Shown here piece after piece: positions 43,081 to 53,816 of a stretch of DNA of 64,000 nt (positions within the stretch are counted from its first letter, which is position 1; every line of letters starts with the position of its first letter). Where the stretch lies: contig NZ_CP117449.1 of the NCBI RefSeq assembly GCF_030687835.1, positions 2,108,001-2,172,000 of the forward strand, read 5' to 3'. The stretch comes from Pseudomonas hefeiensis (lineage in GTDB: Bacteria; Pseudomonadota; Gammaproteobacteria; Pseudomonadales; Pseudomonadaceae). Made by a program: the position numbers and the translations under genes. The notes below the pieces were generated by a model. That model saw only the letters and a list, made by a program, of their open reading frames with translations, was not told the origin of the DNA and ran no database searches.

Positions 43081-44652
43081 TTGCCTATCCCCAATTTTGA
43101 TCCGTTCCATGTCCCGGGCGGTGCCCTCAAGCGCCTGCCGTTGCTCAAGGCAGCGGTGGCGTTTATCGCGGCGGTCTGCCTGTGTCTGTGTGGCTTGCTT
43201 TTTTTGCAGCTGGAACAATCCCGTCGTTACGACCTGGAGTCGGCCCGCATCGCCTCGGCCAACCTTACCCGGGCCATGGCCCAACAGGCGCAGGACACGT
43301 TCCAGCAGACAGACCTGGTCCTGACCAGCCTGACGGACTGGATAGAGAGCGACGGTTTCGGTCCGACGCTGCAACCACGTCTGCAGAAAACCTTTGCCCG
43401 GCGCGTGCAAGCACTGGAGCAATTGCATGGCCTGTTCCTGTTCGACAAGCACGGTCATTGGGTCATTACGTCCTTCGAACAACTGCACAGGGGCCCGGGG
43501 ATAGCAGATCGGGACTACTTTACGTTCCATCAGCAGAACACCGCCCTGATCGCCCATATCGGGCCGGCTATCCGCAGTCGACAAAATGGCGACTGGATCA
43601 TCCCGGTGTCGCGGCGCTTGAATGATCAGGACGGCAATTTCCAGGGCGTATTGTTGGCCGGGATCAAGATGTCGTACTTCGATCAATTTTTCGAAAGCTT
43701 CAGCCTCGCTGACCAAGACGAAATGGTCCTGGCCTTGTCCGACGGGACCTTGCTGGCCCGGCGGCCCTTCGACGAGGCGAAAATCGGTCGCTCACTGGCC
43801 GAGGAGCCCGTCTTTCAGCATGAGTCGTCCAGCGAAAGCGCCGGTACCGCGACCATCCGTTCCGCCGCCGATGGGGTCCTCAGGCTCTATGATCACCAGC
43901 ATTTGCAAGCCTATCCGCTGGTGGTCACCGCCGCGATGTCCGAGCAGGCGATCCTCGCGGGTTGGCACGACAGAGCCTTCAAATCCAGTCTCATTGTGGC
44001 GGTGGTGGTCTTGGGTATCTGCCTGTTCGGCTGGGTATTCGTGCGCCAAGTACGCAACAGCGAACGGATCGAAGCGGACCTGCGCAAGGCCCAGGAAGCG
44101 TTGGAACTGATTGCCACCCATGACAGCCTGACGGGGCTTGCGAACCGACGGCTGTTCGAGCGGGCTCTGGACATCGAGTTCGGCCGAGGCGCTCGCCAGC
44201 GCAGCCCATTGAGCCTGATCATGCTCGATATCGATTTTTTCAAGCGCTACAACGACACCTACGGGCACGTTGCCGGCGACCATTGCCTGGCGGAAATGGC
44301 TAAGGTGCTCAAGAGTTGCTGTCATCGCAAGGCTGACCTGGCAGTGCGTTATGGCGGCGAGGAGTTCGCGGTGCTGCTGCCCGATACCAACTTGCAAGGG
44401 GCCTTGGCCCTGGCCGAGCAGATCCGCCGCAGCGTTATCGACAAACACATCACCCATGCCGGCTCTCCCACCGGCTACCTGACGGTGAGCCTGGGCTGCT
44501 ACGCGTTTGTGCCCAGCAGCCTGGACAGCATTGAGGTGTTTATCCAGCGTGCCGACGCAGCGCTTTATCAGGCCAAGCACAGCGGACGCAACCGTGTGGC
44601 GGCCTTGTCGATGGAAGGTGGGCTTGATGCGCTGGAGCGTTCGGATCGTTGA
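43081..44652 (+). CDS. diguanylate cyclase with periplasmic sensor domain
   Basis: The protein (about 523 residues) has a membrane segment at the start (about 20-42), a periplasmic Cache-type sensor (to about 300), a second membrane helix (about 305-325) and a GGDEF domain with GGEEF near 425-429. It should make cyclic di-GMP. A TTG at 43081 with AGGA upstream is the best start; a TTG at 43060 is an alternative. There is no EAL domain. No inhibitory RxxD is clear. Confidence 0.85.
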   Translation: MPIPNFDPFHVPGGALKRLPLLKAAVAFIAAVCLCLCGLLFLQLEQSRRYDLESARIASANLTRAMAQQAQDTFQQTDLVLTSLTDWIESDGFGPTLQPRLQKTFARRVQALEQLHGLFLFDKHGHWVITSFEQLHRGPGIADRDYFTFHQQNTALIAHIGPAIRSRQNGDWIIPVSRRLNDQDGNFQGVLLAGIKMSYFDQFFESFSLADQDEMVLALSDGTLLARRPFDEAKIGRSLAEEPVFQHESSSESAGTATIRSAADGVLRLYDHQHLQAYPLVVTAAMSEQAILAGWHDRAFKSSLIVAVVVLGICLFGWVFVRQVRNSERIEADLRKAQEALELIATHDSLTGLANRRLFERALDIEFGRGARQRSPLSLIMLDIDFFKRYNDTYGHVAGDHCLAEMAKVLKSCCHRKADLAVRYGGEEFAVLLPDTNLQGALALAEQIRRSVIDKHITHAGSPTGYLTVSLGCYAFVPSSLDSIEVFIQRADAALYQAKHSGRNRVAALSMEGGLDALERSDR

Positions 44653-44818
44653 GATCGTTTGAATCATCGGCGGCTTGCTACGGTCAATTGTTCAGGCTCT
44701 GCACCAGTGAAATGGAAACCATGTTGTAGGTCCTGTCTCATACTCTTGGGGGGCAACCTGGGCAAAGCCATGGGCTTGTCGGTCACCGCTAGTGTCCTGG
44801 ATCTGGAGCTCTGACCCG

Positions 44819-45613
44819 ATGAAAAACCTGCGCATAGCGACCTTCAATATCAATGGCATCCGGGCCCGACTGCCCAATCTGCTGGAATGGCTGGAGCGGG
44901 AGAAGCCTGACATTGCCTGTTTGCAGGAACTCAAGGCCGCGGACAAGGACTTCCCCGCTGCGCAGCTGGAATCGGTCGGGTATGGATCGCTCTGGCATGG
45001 CCAGGCGTCCTGGAACGGCGTGGCAATCCTGGCCCGTGATGCACAACCGCTGGAGAGCCGCCGCGGCTTGCCCGGCGGCGACGATGACAGCCACAGTCGT
45101 TACCTGGAGGCGGCGGTGCATGGCGTGCTGGTGGGGTGTCTTTATCTGCCTAACGGCAATCCGCAGCCAGGGCCCAAATTCGCTTACAAACTGGCTTGGT
45201 TCGAACGGCTGATCGACTATGCCCAGGGGCTGCAGGCCAGCGATCATCCGGTGGTGCTGGCGGGTGATTACAACGTGGTGCCCACCGACATGGACATCTA
45301 CAACCCGCGTTCCTGGCTCAAGGATGCATTGCTGCAACCGGAAAGCCGCGAGTGCTACCAGCGGTTGCTCGAGCAGGGTTGGACCGATTCGTTGCGCCAC
45401 CTGTACCCGGACGAGCGGGTATACACCTTCTGGGACTATTTCCGTCAGCACTGGCAAAAGAACTCCGGGCTGCGCATCGACCACCTGCTGCTCAACCCGG
45501 TGGCCAGTCCATACCTGAGCGAGGCAGGCGTGGATGCATGGGTCAGGAATCAACCGCACCCCAGCGACCATGCTCCCACCTGGATCCGGCTCTCTTCGCG
45601 AAAACGTCGGTGA
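44819..45613 (+). CDS. xthA: exodeoxyribonuclease III
   Basis: This 264-residue enzyme has the AP endonuclease/exonuclease fold: MKNLRIATFNINGIRARLPN (Asn10), LQELK (Glu37), AGDYNVVP and SDHAPTW (final His). It acts in base excision repair. GGAG lies 10 bases before the ATG at 44819. Confidence 0.9.
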   Translation: MKNLRIATFNINGIRARLPNLLEWLEREKPDIACLQELKAADKDFPAAQLESVGYGSLWHGQASWNGVAILARDAQPLESRRGLPGGDDDSHSRYLEAAVHGVLVGCLYLPNGNPQPGPKFAYKLAWFERLIDYAQGLQASDHPVVLAGDYNVVPTDMDIYNPRSWLKDALLQPESRECYQRLLEQGWTDSLRHLYPDERVYTFWDYFRQHWQKNSGLRIDHLLLNPVASPYLSEAGVDAWVRNQPHPSDHAPTWIRLSSRKRR

Positions 45614-45724
45614 GGGAACAAGGTCTCCAGGCCAGTTATTGTCTCGCAAAGACGAATGCCTTATATCTGCACCCCAGCAGCGTGCTTTTTGTTAGCCCTG
45701 CACCGGACAGGAAAGGACACCCTC

Positions 45725-46564
45725 ATGAGCCAACCCCGACTGAGCGATTCGGGCCGTTATCTGCAACGCCTGGGTTTTGACAAACCGCCAGCCCCGACCC
45801 TCGACACCTTGCGCCAGCTTCAACGACGCCACACGGCCGAGTTCCCCTTTGAAACCCTTTCAACGCTGCTGGGCCAACCCGTGCCCATTGACCTGGAATC
45901 AGTGGAACGAAAAGTCTTCGAGCAAGGCCGCGGCGGCTACTGCTATGAGCTCAATCAACTATTCCTGGCGCTGCTGCTGGAACTGGGCTTCGAAGCCCGA
46001 GGCATCACGGGACGGGTGGTGATGAATGCCCCCGAAGGCGCCTGGCCTGCCCGCACCCATCGCCTCAGCCTGGTGACGTTGGATGGCGTGCGTTACACCA
46101 CCGATGTCGGCTTCGGCGGCATGGTGCCCACCGCACCGTTGTTGCTGGACAGCCGTGACACCCAGGCCACTCCCCACGAGCCCTATCGCATCGAAACTCA
46201 TGAAGACGGCTACCTGCTGCGCGCCTGCGTGGCCGATGAATGGCGACCGATGTACCTGTTCGATTTGCAGCGCCAGGAAGAGATCGACTACACCGTCGGC
46301 AATTGGTATGTCAGCAACCACCCTGAATCGCCGTTCATGGGCCGCTTGATGGTGGCCCGCACTGGCGATGGGTTGCGCAAGACCCTGAACGGCAACAGCT
46401 ATGCCTTGCACCGCATAGGAGAGCAGAGCGAGCGCCGGACAATCACCGACGCCGACGAACTGATCGACCTGCTGGAAAACGAGTTTGGTCTTCGCGTACC
46501 GCCACGTGAGCTTTTACGGCCCGCAGTGGTTGGACTTCTTAGCGACGCAGAGGATTGCCGGTGA
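45725..46564 (+). CDS. nat: arylamine N-acetyltransferase
   Basis: This 279-residue enzyme has the NAT triad: Cys73 in RGGYCYELN, His112 in ARTHRLSLV and Asp127 in TTDVGFGG. It moves acetyl groups from acetyl-CoA to arylamines or hydrazines. AGGA precedes the ATG at 45725. Confidence 0.9.
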   Translation: MSQPRLSDSGRYLQRLGFDKPPAPTLDTLRQLQRRHTAEFPFETLSTLLGQPVPIDLESVERKVFEQGRGGYCYELNQLFLALLLELGFEARGITGRVVMNAPEGAWPARTHRLSLVTLDGVRYTTDVGFGGMVPTAPLLLDSRDTQATPHEPYRIETHEDGYLLRACVADEWRPMYLFDLQRQEEIDYTVGNWYVSNHPESPFMGRLMVARTGDGLRKTLNGNSYALHRIGEQSERRTITDADELIDLLENEFGLRVPPRELLRPAVVGLLSDAEDCR

Positions 46565-46681
46565 TGGAGTGATTCACTGTTGATGATGGGCTGCGCAACA
46601 AGTTGTATACAACTCTATGGACATTTGTCCTGAGTTTTGAATACAGTGTGCGCATAACAAAAAACAGGGAACTCCCGAACC

Positions 46682-48202
46682 ATGAAAACGCCCCATGTTT
46701 CACTCCCACGGCCCGAGGATGAAAACCTTGGCGTCGGCGCGAATATGGCTTATGGCCTGCAACATGTGTTGACCATGTACGGTGGCATCGTCGCGGTGCC
46801 GCTGATCATCGGCCAGGCCGCCGGGTTGTCATCGGCGGACATCGGCTTGTTGATTGCCGCGTCATTATTTGCGGGAGGGCTGGCGACGTTGTTGCAAACC
46901 CTTGGACTGCCGTTTTTCGGCTGTCAGTTGCCTCTGGTGCAGGGCGTTTCGTTTTCCGGGGTCGCGACCATGGTGGCGATCGTCGGCAGCGGCGGGGAAG
47001 GGGGATTCCAGGCCATCCTGGGCGCGGTGATCGCCGCCTCCTTGATCGGCTTGCTCATTACCCCGGTGTTCTCACGAATCACCCGGTTCTTTCCGCCGCT
47101 GGTCACCGGCATCGTCATCACCACCATTGGCCTGACCTTGATGCCGGTAGCGGCCCGCTGGGCAATGGGCGGCAATAGCCACGCCGCCGATTTCGGCAGC
47201 ATGGCCAATATCGGTTTGGCCGCCGTGACTCTGGTCCTGGTGTTGCTGTTGAGCAAAATGGGCAGCGCGACGATCTCGCGGCTGTCGATTCTGCTGGCAA
47301 TGGTCATTGGTACGGTTATCGCCGTATTCCTTGGCATGGCGGACTTCTCATCCGTCAGCCAAGGCCCGATGTTCGGCTTCCCCACACCCTTCCATTTCGG
47401 CATGCCGACCTTTCATGTCGCGGCCATTCTGTCGATGTGCATCGTGATCATGGTGACGCTGGTGGAAACGTCCGCCGACATCCTCGCGGTGGGCGAGATC
47501 ATCGACACCAAAGTCGACTCCAGGCGTCTGGGCAACGGTTTGCGGGCCGACATGCTGTCGAGCATGATCGCGCCGATTTTCGGCTCCTTCACCCAAAGCG
47601 CCTTTGCCCAGAATGTCGGGCTGGTGGCGGTGACGGGGATCAAGAGCCGTTTCGTGGTGGCAACCGGCGGGGTATTTCTGGTGGTACTCGGCTTGCTGCC
47701 GTTCATGGGCCGAGTGATCGCCGCAGTGCCGACCTCGGTGCTGGGCGGTGCCGGTATCGTGCTGTTCGGCACCGTGGCTGCCAGCGGCATCCGCACGCTG
47801 TCAAAAGTTGACTACCGCAACAACGTCAACCTGATTATCGTCGCCACCTCCATAGGTTTCGGCATGATTCCCATCGCCGCACCGACTTTCTACGATCATT
47901 TCCCGAGCTGGTTCGCGACGATCTTCCATTCGGGTATCAGCTCTTCGGCGATCATGGCAATCGTGCTGAACCTGGCGTTCAATCACTTCACCCGGGGTAA
48001 CTCGGATCAACAGTCCGTATTCGCCGCCGGTACCGAGCGGGTGTTGCGCTACCAGGACCTGGCGGCGCTGCGCGAAGGCGACTACTTCAGTGACGGCAAG
48101 CTGCACGACTGCGATGGCAATGAGATTCCGGTGGTGGCGGAGGCCGCCCATGCACCGGCAGAACATGGCCCGGTGCGGCTCAAAAGCAGTGAGCACGTCT
48201 GA
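46682..48202 (+). CDS. NCS2-family purine/xanthine permease
   Basis: This 506-residue transporter has about 12-14 membrane segments and NCS2 motifs: QHVLTMYGG near 28-36 and SxFTQSAFAQNVGLV near 299-313. The QSAFAQNxG signature fits xanthine/uric acid permeases rather than uracil ones. The upstream gap (46565-46681) has no gene. A REP palindrome follows the stop. Confidence 0.85.
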   Translation: MKTPHVSLPRPEDENLGVGANMAYGLQHVLTMYGGIVAVPLIIGQAAGLSSADIGLLIAASLFAGGLATLLQTLGLPFFGCQLPLVQGVSFSGVATMVAIVGSGGEGGFQAILGAVIAASLIGLLITPVFSRITRFFPPLVTGIVITTIGLTLMPVAARWAMGGNSHAADFGSMANIGLAAVTLVLVLLLSKMGSATISRLSILLAMVIGTVIAVFLGMADFSSVSQGPMFGFPTPFHFGMPTFHVAAILSMCIVIMVTLVETSADILAVGEIIDTKVDSRRLGNGLRADMLSSMIAPIFGSFTQSAFAQNVGLVAVTGIKSRFVVATGGVFLVVLGLLPFMGRVIAAVPTSVLGGAGIVLFGTVAASGIRTLSKVDYRNNVNLIIVATSIGFGMIPIAAPTFYDHFPSWFATIFHSGISSSAIMAIVLNLAFNHFTRGNSDQQSVFAAGTERVLRYQDLAALREGDYFSDGKLHDCDGNEIPVVAEAAHAPAEHGPVRLKSSEHV

Positions 48203-48213
48203 GGACAGACACG

Positions 48214-48244
48214 CCGTGGCGAGGGAGCGGCTCCCTCGCCACGG
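48214..48244. repeat. REP palindrome, possible terminator
   Basis: A 15-base perfect inverted repeat (48214-48228 with 48230-48244) lies just after the permease gene. It resembles the element at 37401. No T run follows. Confidence 0.65.
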
Positions 48245-48329
48245 GCTTATCGCTTGACTTTATTTCTCTTGGCTGGCTGGCCAGTGACCCTCGATCACAG
48301 GCTGTTTTTTGTGTCGCCTAAGCGGCTGA

Positions 48330-48686
48330 TTACCAGCGCGGGCGCCCGTAATGACCGCGAGGCGGGCCGTAGTAATAGCCCCGTGGTGGCCCGTAATACA
48401 CCGGTGCCGGGCGATAGTAGACAGGTCGCTCGATGTAGACCGGCTGCGGCTGGTAGTAGACCGGTGGCGGTTGTTGCACATAAACCGGTTGTGGCTGGAC
48501 ATAGACCGGTTGCTGCACATAGACCGGACGGTCACGGCTGAGGATCGCCGAACCGACGATGGCCGAGCCGACGATTGCGCCAAACACAGCGGGCCCCTCC
48601 CAACCACCTCGACCATGGGCGGATGCCTGGCCGGTGACCGCGAGTGCCCCCATGAGCAGGGCGATGATGGGGAGTTGACGGTTCAT
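48330..48686 (-). CDS. secreted PVY-repeat protein
   Basis: This 118-residue protein has a signal peptide (about 1-23, ending ASA) and then a Gly-rich segment, followed by repeated PVY units (PVYVQQPVYVQPQPVYVQQP and on). GAGGAA precedes the ATG at 48686. Such proteins are common in pseudomonads; function is unknown, perhaps envelope-associated. Confidence 0.75.
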   Translation of the reverse strand: MNRQLPIIALLMGALAVTGQASAHGRGGWEGPAVFGAIVGSAIVGSAILSRDRPVYVQQPVYVQPQPVYVQQPPPVYYQPQPVYIERPVYYRPAPVYYGPPRGYYYGPPRGHYGRPRW

Positions 48687-48847
48687 AACGATTCCTCGTT
48701 TCAGCCCCGGCGCCTGTGGTCTGCAACAGACCCGAATGAGGGTCGCGGGGATACTTGCTCTGACAGCGATTTTTCCAGAATTTGCCGTACCGTTGGGTAA
48801 ATAATGTGTAAGGTCTGTAGTGGTTTCTTTACTGCAAGGAGTCAAGC

Positions 48848-49666
48848 ATGCAGATCAACCCCAACAAAGATACTCAACTGTGCATGTCGCTATCGGCGCG
48901 CCCCGGGAATTTCGGCCTGCGCTTTCACAATCACTTGTATGAGCAACTGGGCCTGAACTTCTACTACAAGGCATTCAGCAGCCAGGACTTGCCCGGTGCT
49001 GTTGGCGGTATCCGCGCCTTGGGCATCCGCGGGTGCGGGGTGTCGATGCCGTTCAAGGAAGACTGCATCGCCCTGGTCGACGAACTGGACCCTTCCGCTG
49101 CGGCGATCCAGTCCATCAATACCATCGTCAACACTGATGGCCATTTAAAGGCCTACAACACCGACTACATCGCTGTCGCCCAATTGCTGCAAACCCATGC
49201 GGTGCCCAAGGATTCGACCTTTGCCTTGCGCGGTAGCGGCGGCATGGCCAAGGCCGTGGCCAGTGCCTTGCGCGACGGTGGTTACAAAAACGGTTTGATC
49301 GTTGCCCGCAACGAAACCGCCGGGCGAGCCCTGGCCGAATCCCTGGGTTACGAGTGGCAAGCTCAATTGGGGCAGCGACGGCCGCAGATGCTGATCAACG
49401 TCACGCCGATCGGCATGAGCGGCGGCCCGGAAGCCGACCAGTTGGCGTTCGAGCCCGACACCATCGCAGCGGCCGAGACGGTGTTCGATGTGGTGGCGAT
49501 CCCGTCGCAAACGCCGCTGATCGTGCGTGCCCAGGCTGAGGGCAAACGGGTCATCACCGGGCTCGAAGTGATTGCGATCCAGGCTCTGGAACAGTTTGTC
49601 CTCTACACCGGCGTGCGGCCCAGCGCGGAGCAATTCAAGAAGGCCGTGGCGTTCGCTCGATCCTGA
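48848..49666 (+). CDS. shikimate dehydrogenase-like protein
   Basis: This 272-residue enzyme matches the SDH-like group (H. influenzae HI0607 type) more than AroE. It has SMPFK (catalytic Lys), NTDY (Asp) and a glycine-rich GSGGMAKA NADP(H) loop, with GSGGMA in place of GAGGA. AAGGAG precedes the ATG. It may act on quinate or shikimate; the true substrate is unknown. Confidence 0.8.
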   Translation: MQINPNKDTQLCMSLSARPGNFGLRFHNHLYEQLGLNFYYKAFSSQDLPGAVGGIRALGIRGCGVSMPFKEDCIALVDELDPSAAAIQSINTIVNTDGHLKAYNTDYIAVAQLLQTHAVPKDSTFALRGSGGMAKAVASALRDGGYKNGLIVARNETAGRALAESLGYEWQAQLGQRRPQMLINVTPIGMSGGPEADQLAFEPDTIAAAETVFDVVAIPSQTPLIVRAQAEGKRVITGLEVIAIQALEQFVLYTGVRPSAEQFKKAVAFARS

Positions 49667-50314
49667 TCACTCCAGCCGCGCCAGCCGTTCTTCCAGGGCG
49701 GCGATCCGCGCTTCGAGTTCTTCGATGCGTTCCAGCGACACGCCGCTGCCGGCAGCCCGTTCTACGGGATGCTGGCGGGCGGCGAGGATCGCTTCGATAT
49801 CCGCCGGGTCGCCCATGGCGTGCATATAACGGTCCTCCCGCTGGCCGGGCTGGCGCGGCACCAACAGCGCCAAGCCACGGGCGATCAGCCGTTCAAGCTG
49901 ATGCACCACCTGTTCAGTGTCTTCGAAGTCGTGCATCCGGCCGCTACGGGTCAGCAGTTCATTGACCGTCTGCGGACCGCGCAAGAACAGCAAGCCCATC
50001 AGAATCACCTGGGCCGGCACCAGCTCCAGGGCCTTGTCGACCCGATGCTCCCAGCGGTCGGCCCGGCTGCCCATCACCAGTTTGGTAAAGCCGCGACCTT
50101 CCAGCGCACGCAGGCTCTGGCCGACCTGGCCCAGGTTGAGGTTCATCACCGGCTCACGGCTGGTCTTCTGATTGCAGGCCAGTACCAGGGCGTTGAGCGT
50201 CAGCGGGTAGGTCTCAGGGTTGGTGGCCTGCTTTTCGACCAGCGCGCCGAGAATGCGGATTTCCGTGCTGTTGAGCCGTGGTTCTTCGGCCGGGCTTTGT
50301 TCTTCGATACTCAT
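49667..50314 (-). CDS. YceH/DUF480 family protein
   Basis: This 215-residue protein has two winged-helix domains ([25 protein letters not shown] at about 14-38) and a C-terminal coiled coil of Glu/Leu heptads (about 188-215). It matches the YceH family, whose function is uncertain. It is tail to tail with the SDH-like gene. Confidence 0.85.
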   Translation of the reverse strand: MSIEEQSPAEEPRLNSTEIRILGALVEKQATNPETYPLTLNALVLACNQKTSREPVMNLNLGQVGQSLRALEGRGFTKLVMGSRADRWEHRVDKALELVPAQVILMGLLFLRGPQTVNELLTRSGRMHDFEDTEQVVHQLERLIARGLALLVPRQPGQREDRYMHAMGDPADIEAILAARQHPVERAAGSGVSLERIEELEARIAALEERLARLE

Positions 50315-50444
50315 CGCGCGTTCCCTATGCTGTGGAAGCCGCCTAGCCTAATCCTTGCGCAATAAAAGACAAGGTGTGCAATAAGGCGTGGCTATAATCG
50401 CACCCGTTTGATTTGTCCTTTCCTGCCACCTGCATGAGATCGCC

Positions 50445-50954
50445 ATGACTATTTCCCTGTACGCCGCTTCCATCCCGGTTTTCAAGCAGATGCTCAACGC
50501 CCTGAGTGACGTCCTGAACAAGGCTGAAGCCCACGCCACTGCGAAAAACATCGATCCGAACGCGTTCCTGCAAGCCCGCCTGTACCCGGACATGTTCCCG
50601 CTGGTACGCCAGGTGCAGATCGCGGTGGATTTTGCCAAAGGCGTGTCCGCGCGCCTGGCCGAGCTTGAAGTGCCGAAATATGACGATAGCGAAACCACCT
50701 TTGCCGAACTGCAAACCCTGATCGCCAAGGTATTGGCGTTCATCGACGGTATCAGCCCCGAGCAGATCGACGGCAAGGAAGGCATCGAAATTGTCACCCG
50801 TCCGGGCACGCCGAAGGAAAAACGCTTCACCGGCCAGAACTACCTGTTGACCTATGGTCTGCCGCAGTTCTTCTTCCACGTGACCACGACCTATGCGCTG
50901 CTGCGCCACAATGGCGTGGAAGTGGGCAAACGCGACTACATGGGCGCGTTCTAA
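50445..50954 (+). CDS. DUF1993 family protein
   Basis: This 169-residue helical protein starts MTISLYAASIPVFKQMLNAL and matches DUF1993 (DinB-like fold). Function is unknown. A strong terminator follows the stop. Confidence 0.85.
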   Translation: MTISLYAASIPVFKQMLNALSDVLNKAEAHATAKNIDPNAFLQARLYPDMFPLVRQVQIAVDFAKGVSARLAELEVPKYDDSETTFAELQTLIAKVLAFIDGISPEQIDGKEGIEIVTRPGTPKEKRFTGQNYLLTYGLPQFFFHVTTTYALLRHNGVEVGKRDYMGAF

Positions 50955-50967
50955 ACCCGCCAGCATG

Positions 50968-51006
50968 AAAAAGCCCGGGACGGTGTGGGCCGTCCCGGGC
51001 TTTTTT
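50968..51006 (+). terminator. rho-independent terminator after DUF1993 gene
   Basis: AAAAAGCCCGGGACG pairs with CGTCCCGGGCTTTTTT around an 8-base loop. The A run and T run make it active in both directions. Confidence 0.85.
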
Positions 51007-51043
51007 GTGGCGGTCTGTTGTACTCGGTGGCTGTGCCATCGCT

Positions 51044-51117
51044 ATCGCGAGCAGGCTCGCTCCCACATTGGATTTGTATCTGCCACAAAACCCTGTGGGA
51101 GCGAGCCTGCTCGCGAT
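51044..51117. repeat. REPIN (paired inverted REP)
   Basis: Two 24-base REPs (51044-51067 and 51094-51117) are perfect reverse complements around 26 bases. A similar pair is at 58447-58538. RAYT transposases move these in Pseudomonas. Confidence 0.85.
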
Positions 51118-51142
51118 GACGCTCATACCTCCAGCACAGTTG

Positions 51143-52375
51143 TCAGGCCATGCGTTCGTGCTTCTCTTCCTCACCCAAGCAAGCCGCTGCCGTGAACAGC
51201 ACATCGGTGGAGGAATTGAGCGCAGTCTCCGCCGAATCCTGCAGGACACCGATAATGAAGCCCACCGCGACCACCTGCATGGCGATTTCGCTGGGAATGC
51301 CGAACAGGCTGCATGCCAGGGGAATCAGCAACAGCGAACCACCGGCCACTCCGGACGCGCCGCAGGCACAAATGGCCGCAACGACGCTCAGCAGCACGGC
51401 TGTCGGCACATCCACCACGATACCCAGAGTGTGCACCGCCGCCAGAGACAGCACGGTGATGGTAATGGCGGCGCCGGCCATGTTGATGGTCGCGCCCAGC
51501 GGGATCGATACCGAATAGGTGTCTTCGTGCAGGCCCAGGCGCTTGCTCAGTTCCAGGTTCACCGGAATATTCGCCGCCGAACTGCGGGTGAAGAACGCGG
51601 TGATGCCGCTCTCGCGCAGGCAGGTGAAGACCAGTGGGTACGGGTTGCGACGCAGTTTCCAGAACACAATGAGCGGGTTCATCACCAGCGCCACGAACAG
51701 CATGCAGCCAATCAACACGGTCAACAGGTGAAGGTAACCCAGCAACGCGCTGAAACCTGAGGTTGCCAGGGTTGAGGCCACCAGGCCGAAGATCCCTAGC
51801 GGGGCGAAGCAGATAACCACGCGCACGATCACGGTCACACCGTTGGACAGATCCCCGAGCACGGCGCGGGTGGTTTCGCCAGCGTGGCGAATGGCAATGC
51901 CCATCCCGATGGCCCAGGCCAGAATGCCGATGAAGTTGGCATTCATCAGGGCGCTGACCGGATTGTCCACCACACTGAGCAGCAAACTCTGTAGCACTTC
52001 ACCGATGCCGCCGGGGGCGGTGACGGCCACCTCATGGGACACCAGAACAAGGTTGGACGGAAACAGGGTACTGGCAACCACCGCGACCACCGAGGCGGCG
52101 AAAGTGCCGAGCAGGTAAAGGAAGAGAATAGGCCGGATATGAGTTTCCTGACCGTGCTTGTGGTTGGCGATCGACGCCATGACCAGCACGAACACCAGGA
52201 TCGGTGCCACGGCCTTGAGCGCTGACACGAAGACCTTACCGATGAATGCGGTGGACTTGGCAAGGTCCGGCGCCAGCCACGCCAGGATGATGCCGGCGAT
52301 CAGACCGATGACGATTTGCGTCACCAGGCCGGTGCGTTTGAGGCGGTGTAGAAGGGACGGGGACAAAGCAGTCAT
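51143..52375 (-). CDS. sstT: serine/threonine:Na+ symporter SstT
   Basis: This 410-residue transporter starts [20 protein letters not shown] and matches SstT of the DAACS family, with about 8 membrane helices and two re-entrant loops ([13 protein letters not shown] near 315). It imports Ser and Thr with Na+. The ATG at 52375 is preferred over 52441. Confidence 0.9.
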   Translation of the reverse strand: MTALSPSLLHRLKRTGLVTQIVIGLIAGIILAWLAPDLAKSTAFIGKVFVSALKAVAPILVFVLVMASIANHKHGQETHIRPILFLYLLGTFAASVVAVVASTLFPSNLVLVSHEVAVTAPGGIGEVLQSLLLSVVDNPVSALMNANFIGILAWAIGMGIAIRHAGETTRAVLGDLSNGVTVIVRVVICFAPLGIFGLVASTLATSGFSALLGYLHLLTVLIGCMLFVALVMNPLIVFWKLRRNPYPLVFTCLRESGITAFFTRSSAANIPVNLELSKRLGLHEDTYSVSIPLGATINMAGAAITITVLSLAAVHTLGIVVDVPTAVLLSVVAAICACGASGVAGGSLLLIPLACSLFGIPSEIAMQVVAVGFIIGVLQDSAETALNSSTDVLFTAAACLGEEEKHERMA

Positions 52376-52658
52376 AACGGCATCTCTGATTTTTTTTGTG
52401 CGCAACGGTCGACCCCTCAGGGCAACAAGCGGGCAGGCCACATGAGCGGGACCGAAAAGAAAGTACAGCGTTTGCAGGGCGCGGACTTTATCACAGACCG
52501 CTGAAAAATCTGACGGACCTGTGACGATCCGTCGCTTGGGCGCTCACTCGCGTTTGTCTGAGGGGCACATTCTGTTAGGCTTTGGGCCAATCCCCTTTCT
52601 ACTCTGCCGGCGGCCCTTTTGGGCTAACGCTGGTGTCGTTGTTTCGCTGGAGCTCTGC

Positions 52659-53816
52659 ATGTTGTCTGTTTTTCTGTTGTCAGCGGCTGGTTTTACAGTG
52701 CTGACCACTGAATTCATCATCGTTGGCCTGTTGCCATCCATCGCCCGCGACCTGCAAGTCACGATTGCCCAGGCCGGGCTGTTGGTGACGCTGTTTGCAT
52801 TTACCGTGGCGGCGTTCGGGCCGTTCCTGACCGCCTGGTTCGCCCGTTTTGAGCGGCGCAAGCTGTTTATCAGTGTGTTGGTGATATTTGGCCTGGCCAA
52901 CACGCTGGCGGCTCTGGCCCCCAATATCGGAGTAATGGCCATTGCCCGATTGATCCCCGCTCTGGGCTTGCCGGTGTTCTGGGCATTGGCCAGTGAAACA
53001 GCAGTGGACATTGTCGGGCCGCAGTTTGCCGGGCGGGCCATCGCCCGGATCGGGTTTGGTATCGTCTGTGCCACCGTATTCGGTATTCCGGTGGGCACCT
53101 TGATCTCTGATGCGTTCGGCTGGCGCAGTGCCTTTGCGATCTTGGCGGTGGTTGCGTTCGCCAAGGCTTTGCTGCTGTTTATCTACCTGCCAAAAACCAA
53201 TCTGCACCAGCAGCAAGTCAGTTTGCGTTCGCAATTCCAGATATTGCGCAGCCCCTTGATGCAGGGCCATGTGCTGCTGTCGATTCTGGTGTTCAGCGGC
53301 ATGTTCACCGCTTACACCTACCTGGCGGATATCCTCGAACGCCTGGCCGGGTTCGACGGCACGCTGGTGGGCTGGTGCCTGATGGGCTTCGGGGCCGTCG
53401 GTCTGGTGGGCAACTCCCTGGGTGGCCGCGCGGTGGACCGACATCCCTTGATCGCCTCGATGGTGTTTTGTCTGTTCATGATTGGCGGCATGGTGGCGCT
53501 GGTGCCGAGTATTCATTCGACCCTTGGGCTGGCGGCGGCGATGGGCATATGGGGCGTGACCCAGGCAGCTCTGTTCCTGGTCAGTCATGTACGGCTGATG
53601 AAGGCCGCGCCTGAGGCTCCAGCCTTTGCCGCATCGCTGAACATCGCCGGGGCCAATCTGGGCATTGGCCTGGGGGCAATGGTCGGGGGGCGCGTCATCG
53701 ATACCCTGGGCCTGGGCAGCATTGGTTTTGCCGCGTCCGGGTTCATCCTCATATCGATCCTGCTGGCGTTATTGCTGATGACCTTCAAGCCCCGCGCCGC
53801 CTGCGCCGACTGCTAA
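52659..53816 (+). CDS. MFS transporter (DHA1-like)
   Basis: This 385-residue protein begins MLSVFLLSAAGFTVLTTEFI, typical of the AraJ/YdhP-type DHA1 drug or sugar exporters, with 12 membrane helices. TGGAG precedes the ATG at 52659. The substrate is unknown. Its stop overlaps that of the convergent NhaR-like gene. Confidence 0.85.
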   Translation: MLSVFLLSAAGFTVLTTEFIIVGLLPSIARDLQVTIAQAGLLVTLFAFTVAAFGPFLTAWFARFERRKLFISVLVIFGLANTLAALAPNIGVMAIARLIPALGLPVFWALASETAVDIVGPQFAGRAIARIGFGIVCATVFGIPVGTLISDAFGWRSAFAILAVVAFAKALLLFIYLPKTNLHQQQVSLRSQFQILRSPLMQGHVLLSILVFSGMFTAYTYLADILERLAGFDGTLVGWCLMGFGAVGLVGNSLGGRAVDRHPLIASMVFCLFMIGGMVALVPSIHSTLGLAAAMGIWGVTQAALFLVSHVRLMKAAPEAPAFAASLNIAGANLGIGLGAMVGGRVIDTLGLGSIGFAASGFILISILLALLLMTFKPRAACADC